From NCBI RefSeq assembly GCF_020360975.1, contig NW_025408678.1, positions 620,001 to 684,000 of the forward strand: a stretch of 64,000 bases of DNA, written 5' to 3'. Positions 11,101 to 22,900 of the stretch are shown here, one piece after another. Within the stretch, counting starts at the first letter, position 1. Each line of letters starts with the position of its first letter. The stretch comes from Hirsutella rhossiliensis (Eukaryota > Ascomycota > Sordariomycetes > Hypocreales > Ophiocordycipitaceae). The notes beneath the pieces are model-generated. The model did no database searches. It saw only the letters and a program-made list of their open reading frames with translations, and was not told the origin of the DNA. Both the position numbers and the translations under genes were made by a program.

Positions 11101-13500
11101 GGCTTAAGAGACTAATTTCTTAAAGCTAATTAAAGATTTCTTATTTCTTAATACTATATTATTTATATTATATTACTTTATAGTTAATTATATACCAAAC
11201 TTTATAATTATATTTATTTTTATACTAAAGGTTAAGTTTTTATTTAGCGTCTTTTTATTTTTTATATAGTATTTCTATATCGATTTTTCCTTAATCGAAT
11301 ATAGCTTATAGCCTTTATATATATTACTAATAATCTTTTAATATACTATTATATTATTTATATTATACTTATACTTTTTTATATTTATAAACTTTATAGT
11401 TTAAGTATATATATTTATTATAATCTTCTTTATTATATTTAACTTATTATATAAGTCTTTAAAAGATTAAGGGTTTAAATACCTTAAAGTAAGTAGCGTT
11501 ATATTATTCCTTTATTTTAGCGTATTTATAGATTTTATATATCTCTAAAAAATATCTCGTTAATAAACTATAATTATTATAGTATTTAAGTAGCGTACTA
11601 TAATTAGGTTTTAATAATATAACTTAGTTATTTAAGTAATATTAATCGATTTTCTAATAGTTTAGTTTTATACTTAAGTAAGGTTTTAAAAGTACTTATC
11701 TTTTAAACTTAACTAAGAAGGTATTATATTATACTTTTATTTAAAAGTATATTATATAATCTAGGTAGATATATAATATTTATAAAATATACTTATAGTA
11801 TTTATAAGTAAGTAGTATTTATAGATTATCTTTAAATTCTCTTTATAGTTACTATTCTTATTATAGAGCTATAAAGGTATCGGCTATAGTAATAGCTATA
11901 GTATAGTCTTCTTTAAGTAGTACTAGTTAATATTAAATTAATATAGCTTATTAGGTTTCTATAAGAATTTAAGGTATTTATTAAGTTTTAATTTTAAGTA
12001 TTTCTTTAAATTCTTTAAAGTATAAAGTATATTCTTTAATTATAGTATTTTCCCTTAGTAGTAAGGGTAGTAGTATAAGTTCGTTCTTATCTTTTATTTC
12101 TCTAAGTATTTCTTATTTTTTAAAGCTTATATCGTTAATACTTTATTATTCTTCCTTAAGTTATTATTTAAGTTTTATAAGTATAAGGGCTATATTTATA
12201 TCTTCTTTATTATATTATTTATAGACTACCTATTATTATTATTAATATTTATTTTATAAATCTTCCTAGAATTATTTACTATTCTTCTTAATTTAGGTTT
12301 AAGAGACTCTTTTAAAATAAAGGTATTTTAGTTCTATAAATTTAACTTATTTCTATACTTTAAGATCCCTTTATTATATTATTATAAGGGTCTTTTTTAG
12401 TAGCTTTAAGAACTATTTAATACCGTTGTTATCGCTTAAGTATACTATATACTTATTATTATAATATATAGTTTAATTAAGGAGTTTATACTTTAGTTCC
12501 TATTTATTAATAACGTTTAAATATTTCTTACTTTCTAGGGCTAGTACTTAGTAGGTTTTCCTCTCCTTATGAGGTTATCTATATTCTTTAAAGTAATATC
12601 TAAGTTTCTTATAGTTAAAATACTTTCTTTTACTTTTTTATATTATATTATAATCTATCTTACCTAGGTTAATTATATAAGTATAGGTAATAAGAGTTTC
12701 GCGCTTTCTTTTATAGTTAGTATATTAGTTAAAGTTATTCTTATAAAAAGGGTTTTAGTTTCCTTTTCCTTATTTCCTTTCTTAGCGTTATATATACTAT
12801 CTATTATTAATTTATATTACTATAGTAATATAGTCTAAGAGGTTATTAAGTTAATTTTCCTTATAAAGCTTATCCTTAACTTCTTCTTTAAGCCTATTAT
12901 AGAATCGTAATATAAGAGGTTTATTATCTTAATTAAGCTTTAAGGTAACTTAATAGAACTTAATAGTATAATCTAATACTAAGATCCTTTATTTAAGTTC
13001 TTAAAGTTTTTATTTAGCTTCTTATTCTTCGTTAGTTATTTTAAATACCTTTATAATAGCTTCTTTAAATTCTTAGAAACTAATAAAGACTTTATTTATC
13101 TTATTATCTTATTATACTAGTTAGTTATCGAGAAAGTCCTTTATAATAGGTCTAAACTAAGTAAGTACTATTCTAAATAAATAATTTCCTATATAGAGTA
13201 CCTTTTTAACTAAGTTTAAGAGTTTAGTAAGGTAAAACTAATAATAGGCCTTAAGTAAGAAAGTCTTAAAGTATACTATAAGTACTATTAAATAGTCTTA
13301 GCTATTTTAGTTTAATTACTTCTTTAAGGTCCTTAACTTATTTATTACCTTCTTTATTCCTAAGTAACTATACCTTATATTAAAGGGTAATAATCTCGCG
13401 TATTATATCCTAAGGTAATATAATAGCTCTAGAGTTAGTTAATTTAGTTTACTTTATAGGTATATTAATAGTTATAATATTACTTAAAGTAATATAGTAT
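11100..13500 (-). pseudogene. G1 gag-protease relic
   Basis: The 5' coding part of G1 on the minus strand, next to the 5' LTR at 13,525. It is the reverse-complement counterpart of the gag in G2 (14,780-15,620), which has a capsid-like helical region and a CCHC motif. Shared blocks run through both, including the segment adjoining the LTR. Every frame carries RIP stops. Confidence 0.65.
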
Positions 13501-13524
13501 TATATTAAATAAGAGCTTTTAATA

Positions 13525-13974
13525 TATAACGACCGGTATTATTTCTAAGGGATAAACCTATCGAGGGGTTTATATTAATAGATATAATAGGGCGTAGTCT
13601 AAGTAATAATATATATATTACGTTAGTAATAAGTTAAAGGTTATAGACTATAAACTATAACTAGGTAATTAAAATTAAAGATAGAATTATAATAAAGATC
13701 TATATTAAAAGCTAGAGAGCTATCTATTTAAAGGAGTAAAAGTAAGTAGCTATATATACCTATAGAAACTATCCTTAGATTATAAGCCTAGCTATAATCC
13801 CTAATATTAGATTATATAGAGTATAGTAATCTTATTAATCTTAGATTACTTAGATCTCTATAATCCTTTTAATCTTATACTTATTAAATAATCGTACTAA
13901 CTATTTATCTATTATACTATATTATATACTTAATATAGTCGACCGTTAGCGGCCTTATAGCTATAGTTATAATA
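13525..13974 (-). repeat. G1 5' LTR
   Basis: 450 bp, the same length as the left LTR and differing from it mainly by transitions. It is followed directly by ACTTA. On the minus strand it precedes gag and is therefore the 5' LTR. Confidence 0.9.
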
Positions 13975-14336
13975 ACTTAAAGTAATTTATAAATAATTTA
14001 AGGGCTTTCTTATAAAAGTAAAAATCTAGATCTTTAATAGTATTTTATTTAATAAGGAAGTAGTATTATCCTAGGACTTAATAAAAAGAGGTAAAGTCGA
14101 CTTAGCTATAGCCCCCCTATAAGTTATTAAGATAATAGAATATTATTATAACTATAGTTAGTAGGCTATAAGAGAGCTAGCTACGTTTATATAATAAGGT
14201 AGCTTAGAATAATAGTTAGGATAAGAAGTTACTTAAGCTTAGCTTACGTAGAGTATATATAAGCTAAGTAAGCTTTATATAAATAGATTACTACTTAAGA
14301 GTATAGCTTATAAGTAACCTATAGTAAGCTATAAAG
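13975..14336 (+). pseudogene. gag/ORF1-like relic, 3' part, plus right ACTTA
   Basis: This begins with the right target duplication ACTTA (13,975-13,979) and continues the frame cut at 6,130. It includes a Tyr-rich motif near 14,140-14,160 (IIEYYYNYS) that could be a RIPed Cys/His knuckle. At 14,337 the truncated LTR of G2 begins. Joining it to 5,355-6,130 is supported by the duplication, not by a recognised domain. Confidence 0.45.
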
Positions 14337-14614
14337 GGGATTATAGCTAGGACTATAATCTAAGGATAGTTTCTATAGGTATATATAGCTACTTACTTTT
14401 ACTCCTTTAAATAGATAGCTCTCTAGCTTTTAATATAAATCTTTATTACGATTCTATCTTTAATTTTAATTACTTAATTATAGTCTATAGTCTATAACCT
14501 CTAACTTATTACTAACGTAGTATATATATTATTACTTAGACTACGCCCTATTATATCTATTAATATAAACCCCCTTAATAGGTTTATTGCTTAAAAATAA
14601 TACTAGTCGTTATA
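14337..14614 (+). repeat. G2 5' LTR, truncated
   Basis: This 278-bp segment is the reverse complement of the LTR sequence at 6,131-6,407 in G1 and ends at GTCGTTATA. The first 170 or so bases of the LTR are missing, so the start of G2 has been deleted or replaced. It sets G2 on the plus strand, opposite to G1. Confidence 0.85.
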
Positions 14615-14779
14615 TATTAAAAGCTCTTATTTAGTATAATACCGCGTTACTCTAAGTAATATTATAACTATTAATATACCTAAATAGTAAGCTAGATTAA
14701 CTAACTTTAAAGCTACTATATTACCTTAGGATATAATACGCGAAATTATTACCTTTTAATATAAAGTATAGTTACTTAG

Positions 14780-15620
14780 GAATAAAAAAGGTAATAAATA
14801 AGTTAAGGACCTTAGAGAAGTAGTTAAACTAAAGTAGCTAGGACTATTTAATAGTACTTATAGTACTCTTTAAGTCTTTCTTACTTAACTTAAGGCCTAT
14901 TACTAGTTTTACTTAATAAAACTTTCTAACTTAATTAAAAAAAAACTCTATATAGGAAATTATTTATCTAGAATAATACTTACTTAGTTTAGACCTATTA
15001 TAAGGGACTATCTTAATAACTAACTAGTATAACGAAATAGTAAAATAAATTAAGTCTTTACTAGTTTTTAAGGATTTAAAGAAGCTATTACTAAGGTATT
15101 TAGAAAAACTAATAAAGAATAAAAAGCTAAATAGAAACTTTAAGAACTTTAATAAAGGACCTTAGTATTAGACTATACTACTAAATTCTATTAAGTTACC
15201 TTAAAACTTAAATAGGATAACGAACCCCTTATATCGCGATTCTATAATAGACTTAAAGAAGAAGTTACGGACGAACTTTATAAGGAAGATCGACTTAATA
15301 GCCTCTTAAACTATATTACTATAGTAGTATAAATTAACGATAAATAGTATACGTAATATTAAGAAAAGAAATAAAAAAGAGGAAATTAAAACCCTTCCTA
15401 TAAAAATAACTTTAACTAATACGCTAACTATAAGAAGAAGTATAAAACTCTTATTACCTATACTTATATAACTAACTTAAGTAGGATAGATCTAAATATA
15501 ATATAGAAAAGTAAAGGAAAATATTTTAACTATAAAAAACTTAGATATTACTTTAAAGAATATAGATAACCTTATAAAGAGAAGAAAACCTACTAAGTAC
15601 TAGCCCTAGAAAGTAAAAAA
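14780..15620 (+). pseudogene. G2 gag relic with CCHC zinc knuckle
   Basis: The frame reads a gag-like helical protein (for example KVFRKTNKEQKAKQKLQEL near 15,090-15,150, with TAA/TAG read as Gln). At 15,522-15,566 is YFNYKKLRYYFKEY, which has exactly the CX2CX4HX4C spacing, but all three Cys and the His read Tyr. TGT-to-TAT and CAC-to-TAC are the RIP changes that would do this. Gag would package element RNA in virus-like particles; this copy cannot. Confidence 0.75.
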
Positions 15621-17200
15621 TACCTAAACGCTATTAATAGATAGGCACTAAAGTATAAACTCCTTAGTTAAACTATATATTATAATAATAAATATATAAT
15701 ATATTAAGTAATAAAAACGGTACTAGATAGGTCTTAAAGCTATTAAAGAAGACCCTTATAATAATATAATAAAGGGATCTTAAAATATAAAAATAAGTTA
15801 AATTTATAGAACTAAAATACCCTTATCTTAAAGAAGTCTCTTAAGACTAAATTAAAAAAATAGTAAACGATTCTAAGAAGATATATAAAATAAAAATTAA
15901 TAATAATAATAAGTAGTTTATAAATAATATAATAAAGAAGATATAAATATAGCCCTTATACTTATAAAACTTAGATAATAACCTAAAGAGGAATAATAAA
16001 GTATTAATAATATAAGCTTTAAAGAATAAGAAATACTTAAAGAAATAAAAGATAAGAACGAACTTATACTACTACCCTTACTATTAAGGGAAAATACTAT
16101 AATTAGAGAATATACTTTATACTTTAAAGAATTTAAAGAAATACTTAAAATTAAAACCTAATAAATACCTTAAATTCTTATAGAAAACTAATAAGCTATA
16201 TTAATTCGATATTAACTAGTACTATATAAAGGAGACTATATTAAAGCTATTACTATAGTTAATACTATTATAGCTTTATAATAAGAATAGTAACTATTAA
16301 GAGAATTTAAAGATAATCTATAAATACTACTTACTTATAAGTACTATAAGTATATTTTATAGATATTATATATCTACCTAGATTATATAATATACTTTTA
16401 AATAAAGGTATAATATAATACCTTCTTAGTTAGGTTTAAAGGATAAGTACTTTTAAAACCCTACCTAAGTATAGAACTAAACTACTAGAAAATCGATTAA
16501 TACTACCTAAATAACTAAGTTATATTATTAGAACCTAATTATAATATACTACTTAAATACTATAATAATTATAGTTTATTAACGAGATATCTTTTAAAGA
16601 TATATAAAATCTATAAATACGCTAAAATAAAAGAATAGTATAACGCTACTTACTCTAAGGTATTTAAACCCTTAATCTTTTAAAGACTTATATAATAAGT
16701 TAAATATAATAAAGAAGATTATAATAAATATATATACCTAAGCTATAAGGTTTATAAATATAAAAAAGTATAAGTATAGTATAAATAATATAATAGTATA
16801 CTAAAAGATTATTAGTAATATATATAAAGGCTATAAGCTATATTTAACTAAGGAAGAATTAAATATAGAAATAATATATAAAAAATAAAAAGACGCTAAA
16901 TAAAAACTTAACCTTTAGTATAAAAATAAATAGAATTATAAAGTATAGTATATAATTAACTATAAAGTAATATAATATAAACAATATAGCGTTAATAAAT
17001 AAGAAATCTTTAATTAGCTATAAAAAATTAGTCTCTTAAGCCTTAATATAATACTATATAATAAAAATATAAAGAAATAATATTAAAAATAAATCGAAGA
17101 AGAATATATAAATAAAATAAATAAGGACTAAGTAAAGAATAAGGTACGCTATCTATAAAAAGGCTATAGACTAGTATAATATAATAAGATCTAAGGACCC
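15620..17200 (+). pseudogene. G2 gag-to-pol region, poorly resolved
   Basis: Lysine- and asparagine-rich relic frames on the plus strand between the gag knuckle and the first pol blocks, colinear in reverse complement with G1. A linker or protease-containing segment is expected here. Individual motifs cannot be named because of the density of TAA/TAG. Confidence 0.45.
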
Positions 17201-19326
17201 TATATATAGTAATAGTAAGCTATAGTAATTAAATAGTATTAGATATTTAAATCGCGGGATATTATATATATATACTTTTAAACTATAGCGCGATAAGTAA
17301 TTACGTTTTACTTAAAGTTATTAATCGTTACTAACTTATATAAAGATATAAGAAAGATCTATATAAACTTATAAATATTAAAAGAGAGGCCTTTAACTTT
17401 AATAATAGAATTATTAATATAGAGATTAATTACCTTAATATTAATATCTAGGGCTATAATAAATAAGTTAACTTCGATATTATAGATATTAAAGAATATA
17501 ACCTTATATTAAGACTTTTATAGCTATAAGAGAGCAACCTATTAATTAACTAGAAAACTAGCTAGCTATATTAAAATAAAGATATAAGTTTCTAGGACTA
17601 GTAGACTTAGAAAAAAGCAAATTTTTATAATAATTTAGCTATTAAATAAGATAAAAAGGATAACCGTTTAAGTAAATTATTATAGGCTTTAGCGATATAA
17701 ACGAAAATAGTAACTAACTTAGTAGATATAAATTTAACTAATAAGACCTATATACTAAGTAATATAGCTATATAACCTAGTATCCGATATAAATAAAATA
17801 AAGGATATAATATAAAGATCTAAAGAGTTATTATTACTTTAAGGAAAGACCTTAAATAAATTAATAAAGAGCTTAAGTTAAAGGAAACTAGCTCTTAAAA
17901 GAAAGAATAAAGCCTATAAGATAGAATAAAGAATATCCCTTAATAATACCGGAAATATAATAAACTCTTTAAGGAAGAATATAAGATATAGTTACTTAAA
18001 TATAGCTAATAAGACTATAAAATTTATCTTAAGGATAGAATAACGCTAACGTTCTATACGATTTATAACTTAAACGAAAGGTAACTATAAATACTATATA
18101 ACTACCTTAATAAGAATCTATAAAAAGGATATATATATACGTTAATATCTAAAGTAAGCTACCTAGTTATATTTATTTTAAAGAAAAATAGTAAGCTATA
18201 ACTAGTTATTAACTATAGACGCTTAAACGATATTATAATAAAGGACTAAATACTATTACTACTTATATCGGAACTATAAGATCGACTATATAGTAAAAAA
18301 TAGTTTATAGCCCTTAATCTTAAAAGCGCCTATAACTTAATATATATAAAAAAGGGATATAAATAGATAATAGCCTTTAAAATAAAATTCGGACTATTTA
18401 AATATCTAGTAATACTATTTAAACTTATAAATATACTAGCTACCTTTTAATAGATAATTAATAATATCCTACGTAAATACTTAGATATCTTTATAGTAGT
18501 ATACCTAGATAATATCCTAATCTTCTTTAATACCCTAGAAAAATATAAGGAATATATCTATAAGGTACTCTATATACTTTAAAATATAAAGTTACTAGTT
18601 AAATTAAAAAAAAGTAAGTTTTATTTATAAAAAGTAGACTTTCTTAAATATACGATCTTACTAAGAGAAATATAAATATAATAAGATAAGATTAACTTAG
18701 TTAAAGAATAGCTAACGCTAAAGAACGTTAAGGATGTATAAAGTTTCCTAGGATTTATAAATTATTATTAACGGATTTATTAAAGATTTTAGAAAGATTA
18801 TAGTATTACTATATAACTTAATAAAGAAGGAAAAAGAATTTATATAGGACGATAAAGCTAACGAAGCTTTTAATTATATTAAGACTATAATTATATAAGA
18901 ACTAGTCTTAACTACTTTTAATTTAAAATAATAAATCGAACTTAAAACTAATATATTAGACTTTACTCTAAGAGTATAAATTAAATAAAAAGATAATAAA
19001 GGAAGACTATAACTAATTATATTTTACTTAAAAAATCTATATAGCGTAAAACTTAATTACCTTATCTATAATAAAGAATTCCTTATAATTATTTAAGCTT
19101 TTAAGGAATTTCGATATTACCTTCTTATAAGTAAATATAAAGTTAAGGTTTATATAGATTATAAGAATATCTTATACTTTATAATAATATAATACTTAAA
19201 TAGACGATAGATTTAATAGGCCGAATACTTATTAAAATTTAACTATAAAATAATCTATAAAAAAGGAATAGAAAACGGTTAAGCTAATACTATTAGTCGA
19301 TAAAGTAACTATAATATAAGAGTACT
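17200..19326 (+). pseudogene. G2 pol relic: protease, reverse transcriptase, RNase H
   Basis: The reverse transcriptase is readable: LVINYRRLND at about 18,195-18,225 (canonical Asp read as Asn), LNLKSAYNLI near 18,315, and FIVVYLDNILIF around 18,490-18,523. In that block the YLDD box (18,502-18,513) has its second catalytic Asp replaced by Asn. RNase H follows (an YNKEFLIII block near 19,070 and VYIDYKNILYF near 19,150), and the frame breaks off at 19,326. A protease region should lie near 17,240-17,310. Every loss is a TpG-to-TpA or CpA-to-TpA type change. Confidence 0.8.
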
Positions 19327-19328
19327 TA

Positions 19329-19802
19329 TATCGCGAAGCGTAGCTTAATTTCGTAGTTCTTAGAGATATCCCTTAGTACGAGGGACTAAGGAAGCTAAAA
19401 AACACCCGGTATAGAAAAAGGAAGAAGGAGCTAAAAAGAGGTATAGAAAGGAGGGTAGGGGCATAAGTAGCGATAGCTTCCTATAGAGGTAGCGAGAGAT
19501 AAGACGGATATGCCGGCAACGGCTAGAAAGGAGGGGAAAAACCGGTAAAAAGCTCGGTAGTTAAAGGGACATTAGTAGCTTCTTTAAGGAGGATCTTCTT
19601 TATTAATTAAGATGCTAGATAGGTATAAAGAGGGGCGTTAGATAGAGGAAAGAAGGACAATTAAGGCAATATAATAATTACTCCCCTACCGTAATTGCTA
19701 CTCCCGTAAGAATTAAATCTCTCTGCCCTACCTATCCGACCCCCTACGTCTAATTTTACCTTCGTACATTTTTATATACTTCTCGTATCTCTCTTCGCGA
19801 GA
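19329..19802 (+). repeat. Copia 5' LTR
   Basis: About 474 bp, beginning TATCGCGAAGCG (TGTCGCGAAG in the other copy) and ending CTTCGCGAGA, so TCGCGAAG and CTTCGCGA form inverted ends. It differs from the 3' LTR by C/T and G/A changes and lacks a 12-bp insertion found there. Confidence 0.9.
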
Positions 19803-19948
19803 GTTATAAGCCCGGGAGGAATAGAATTCCTATACCTTCCGGCTGCTATAAAAGGCACCTTTCTTATATCCCTCGTAGCTTCCTTTTACCCCTCTTACTA
19901 GAAAAGCCGATTTTTAACCGACTTTTCTACCCCCCCTCTTTTATAACG

Positions 19949-22900
19949 ATAACGAAAACCGACTCCTCTACCGTCCCTACGGTCTATAGGACGATTCTTA
20001 TAGAGCCCTAAGATTAGGATAAATAGGTAAAGGAGCTACGGGCTCGTATAGACAGAACTATCTATAATTTGGTCTTCTCTGATAAGTAGGACCCTCTCGA
20101 GCCCCCTCTTTGTCCTAGGGCGACGGACTTTATAGAGGGAGCTTCCCTCTTCTCCGAGCTAACCTCTATATAATAAAGAGCTTTTTCTACTACCTTAGGT
20201 AACTACGAGAGTCACCGTAAGGAATACCTTTACGAGACGAAGCTGCTAACTGCTATACGCACGGCGATAACGGAATCCGTTAGTGCCGTAAAGCTAATCA
20301 CTCTTCGAGAAGAAGAGACTCCTAGGCAGTGGCTTTTAAAGCTCGAGACCTCGATAGCTCTATCGAGAGGTTATATAACTAACCGTATTAGGAAGACCTA
20401 TACGGCCTACCTAGGAGCCTTTTCTACTAGGAACCTACTAGCTTCTTCGTGGCTAGCTAAGTAGGAAGAAATCCTTAAGGAAGCTAACTAATACTTCCTT
20501 ATAGAAGCTCTTTCTAGCTAGTAGCTATAGGATATATCTCTGCTAATAAAGCCTATTAGTAATGGTTACTCGACTATCTTTCGAGAGGCTAGCCGGGAAC
20601 TAGACGAAGAGGTTGCTCGAATATAATAATAAGCAGTCTTATTCCTTCGTAGCTAGCACTCGACCTAGACGGCTCGACCTGCTGCCCCTGCAGCTGCTAT
20701 AGCCCTTGCTACTGCGGCTGTTGCTCCTTCGGTTCCTCCTCCCTCGAGAGCCTTAACGTCGTCGTTAACTGCAGCTGCGGCCCTAGGCCCGGCCCCGGCT
20801 CCGCCTCTTGCTCCGGGCCCGGCCCCGGTCCCGTTAGTTAGACCGGCCCGACTAGTCCCCTAATAGACCTTTCAGTCCGTTAGTCGAAAAATCAGGGAAC
20901 TAGTCGAAATCGAACCTCTTCGTTAAAATCAGCAATAAGGGGTAAAAAGGGGGGGTTTTTAAGCAGACCTTCTGGACCGGGACGAGGACTCCTCGAAGAA
21001 ACAACGTACGAGGAGGAATCGACCGACCTACTAAGCGTGCAAAAAGCCCTATCGGCTAGAAGACTGCTAGCAGGTCTTCGAAGAAAACCGACCTAAAGGA
21101 ATTAACCCTTTAAAGAGGCTACGAGAAACAATATAACAGTCTCTTAAGGAGGACCCCTCGTTGCAGAAGAAGATAGACGAGATTCGGGTTGCTAAGAAAT
21201 AGCAACTAATAACGCCGCTGCCCTTATTCGAGCCGCAAATTCGAGGAAAAGTCGTTGGTATAGTAAATCCGGCCTTCGTCTTCCCTACGGATTAACAAGG
21301 CCAAGACCAACCGTTAGGACCCTCCGACTATCCCCTACGAAAATTAGCTATCCTTGACTCTAGTGCTTCCCTCGATATCTATAATATACTCTTACGATTC
21401 CGGTCCTTTAAGAAGGCACGGAGGGAATATCTTATTGCTAGGGAATTAACCGTACGAATAGAGGGATATAGAAGGGTAAATTTCACGATAAAATTACCTA
21501 ACGGATCTATATAAATTCTTCGACGAAAAAGGGTAGCTTTTTGCCCTCGTTTTTTAACGAGCCTGATTTCCTTCCGCCTTCTTTGAGAGGAAGGAATCTT
21601 CTAGGATACGACGTCTAAGCCTACGAGGCTAGTCTAGAAGAATCAGACGATTAGGCTTATCGAGGAAAAATTCGGTCAATTTATTCTCGAATTCCGACCT
21701 ATCCTTAGGAAGGAACCACTCGAGAAGTCAGCTTTCCCTACTAGGAGGATAGGATCTAAGGACCCTCTTCTAGCAGCCTAAGGAGACGGTCTTCTTTAGC
21801 ACGCACGACTTAGTTACCCGGGCCCCCTAGCTTTATATAAGCTAGGCCAATAACAGGGCGTACGAATAAGGGGCCTAAAGACCGTCGAATACGAATACTA
21901 CGGCTAAGGAAAGACTAGGAGACGAATTTCTAGACGAACGCCTTTACGGCCGGACCAGCCGTATAAGGAAATTTAGGTCGACTAGACCGACGTCTCTAGG
22001 GATTAGGAAAGCTTTATTAGGGTAATGTTTTTTATAGACGCCTTTTTAAGGATAGTTTTCCCCTATTTCTTACGGACCTACCTAAGTAAGCATAACTAGT
22101 CTACCCTCTAGGACTTTATTAACTAGATAAAATCCTACTTTAGCTACGAGGTAAAGAAGATACGGTCTAACGGAGAGCTATTTACGAAGGATATCTTAAA
22201 TTAGCTTCGAAAAAGGGGTATTTTACCCCTCCCGTTAGCACTAAATACCTAGGCCTAGAATAGAGGGGCAGAAAGATTAAGGGGTGCTATAATAGAAAGG
22301 GCCCGTACGATAAGACTTACTATAAAGCTTCTATACGACCTTTAAAGGGAAGTCGTTAAGACCGCCTATTACCTTCGGAACCGGACCCCTAGGGACCCTA
22401 AGGACCCTAGGGAACTAAACTAAGGAATAGACTAGAAATCCCCCCTTAAGCTCTTTACGAAGAAGAGGGCCTCGCTAGCCTACCTTCGTGCCTACGGCTA
22501 TAAGGCATACGCAATAACTGCCGATATATAGCTAAAAAGGAAGAAGAAAAGAAAGCTTAATCCTAGAGCCTTTATTAGTTACCTCGTTAGTTATAATTCT
22601 ACGAATATCTTCCGGATCTAGATTCCTCTTCTATAAAAGGTTATTTTAACTAGGGATATAATTTTCGACGAATCTAGCTTCTTCGACGGAAAGAGGGATT
22701 AATAGCCCCTCTTACTCTCTTAACGTTAGCTAATTTAGAAGATTTAAATCCCCCCTTCCTAATAGTCTTAAGAAGAGGTCCTAGACGAGGAAACGGAAGA
22801 AGAAACCGACGTCGAAGTAGTCGAGGATAACGCTAACTTCGAAGAAGAGGAAGCTACTAGATTAGATAATCTAGATAAAGAAGGAGACTATAGGAAAGCG

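Larger units (their letters stand above)
6131..13974 (-). mobile_element. Complete nested Ty3/gypsy retrotransposon, RIPed (element G1)
   Basis: The element is 7,844 bp with two 450-bp LTRs (6,131-6,580 and 13,525-13,974) and a 5-bp target duplication ACTTA. It is oriented on the minus strand: polypurine tract next to the left LTR, gag to the right, pol to the left. The same pol can be read more easily in the inverted copy at 14.6-19.3 kb, and matching blocks occur here in reverse complement (for example the reverse-transcriptase block near 9,600-10,060). Coding capacity is destroyed by TAA/TAG in every frame. It split an older gag-like ORF. Confidence 0.88.
14337..19326 (+). mobile_element. 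Truncated Ty3/gypsy retrotransposon, same family as G1, inverted (element G2)
   Basis: Plus-strand gypsy element with a truncated 5' LTR, gag, protease, reverse transcriptase and RNase H. It stops at 19,326 where a Copia LTR begins. No integrase or 3' LTR follows beyond the Copia. It lies head-to-head with G1 across a 362-bp spacer, forming an inverted repeat of roughly 5 kb. RIP damage is as heavy as in G1. Confidence 0.85.
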
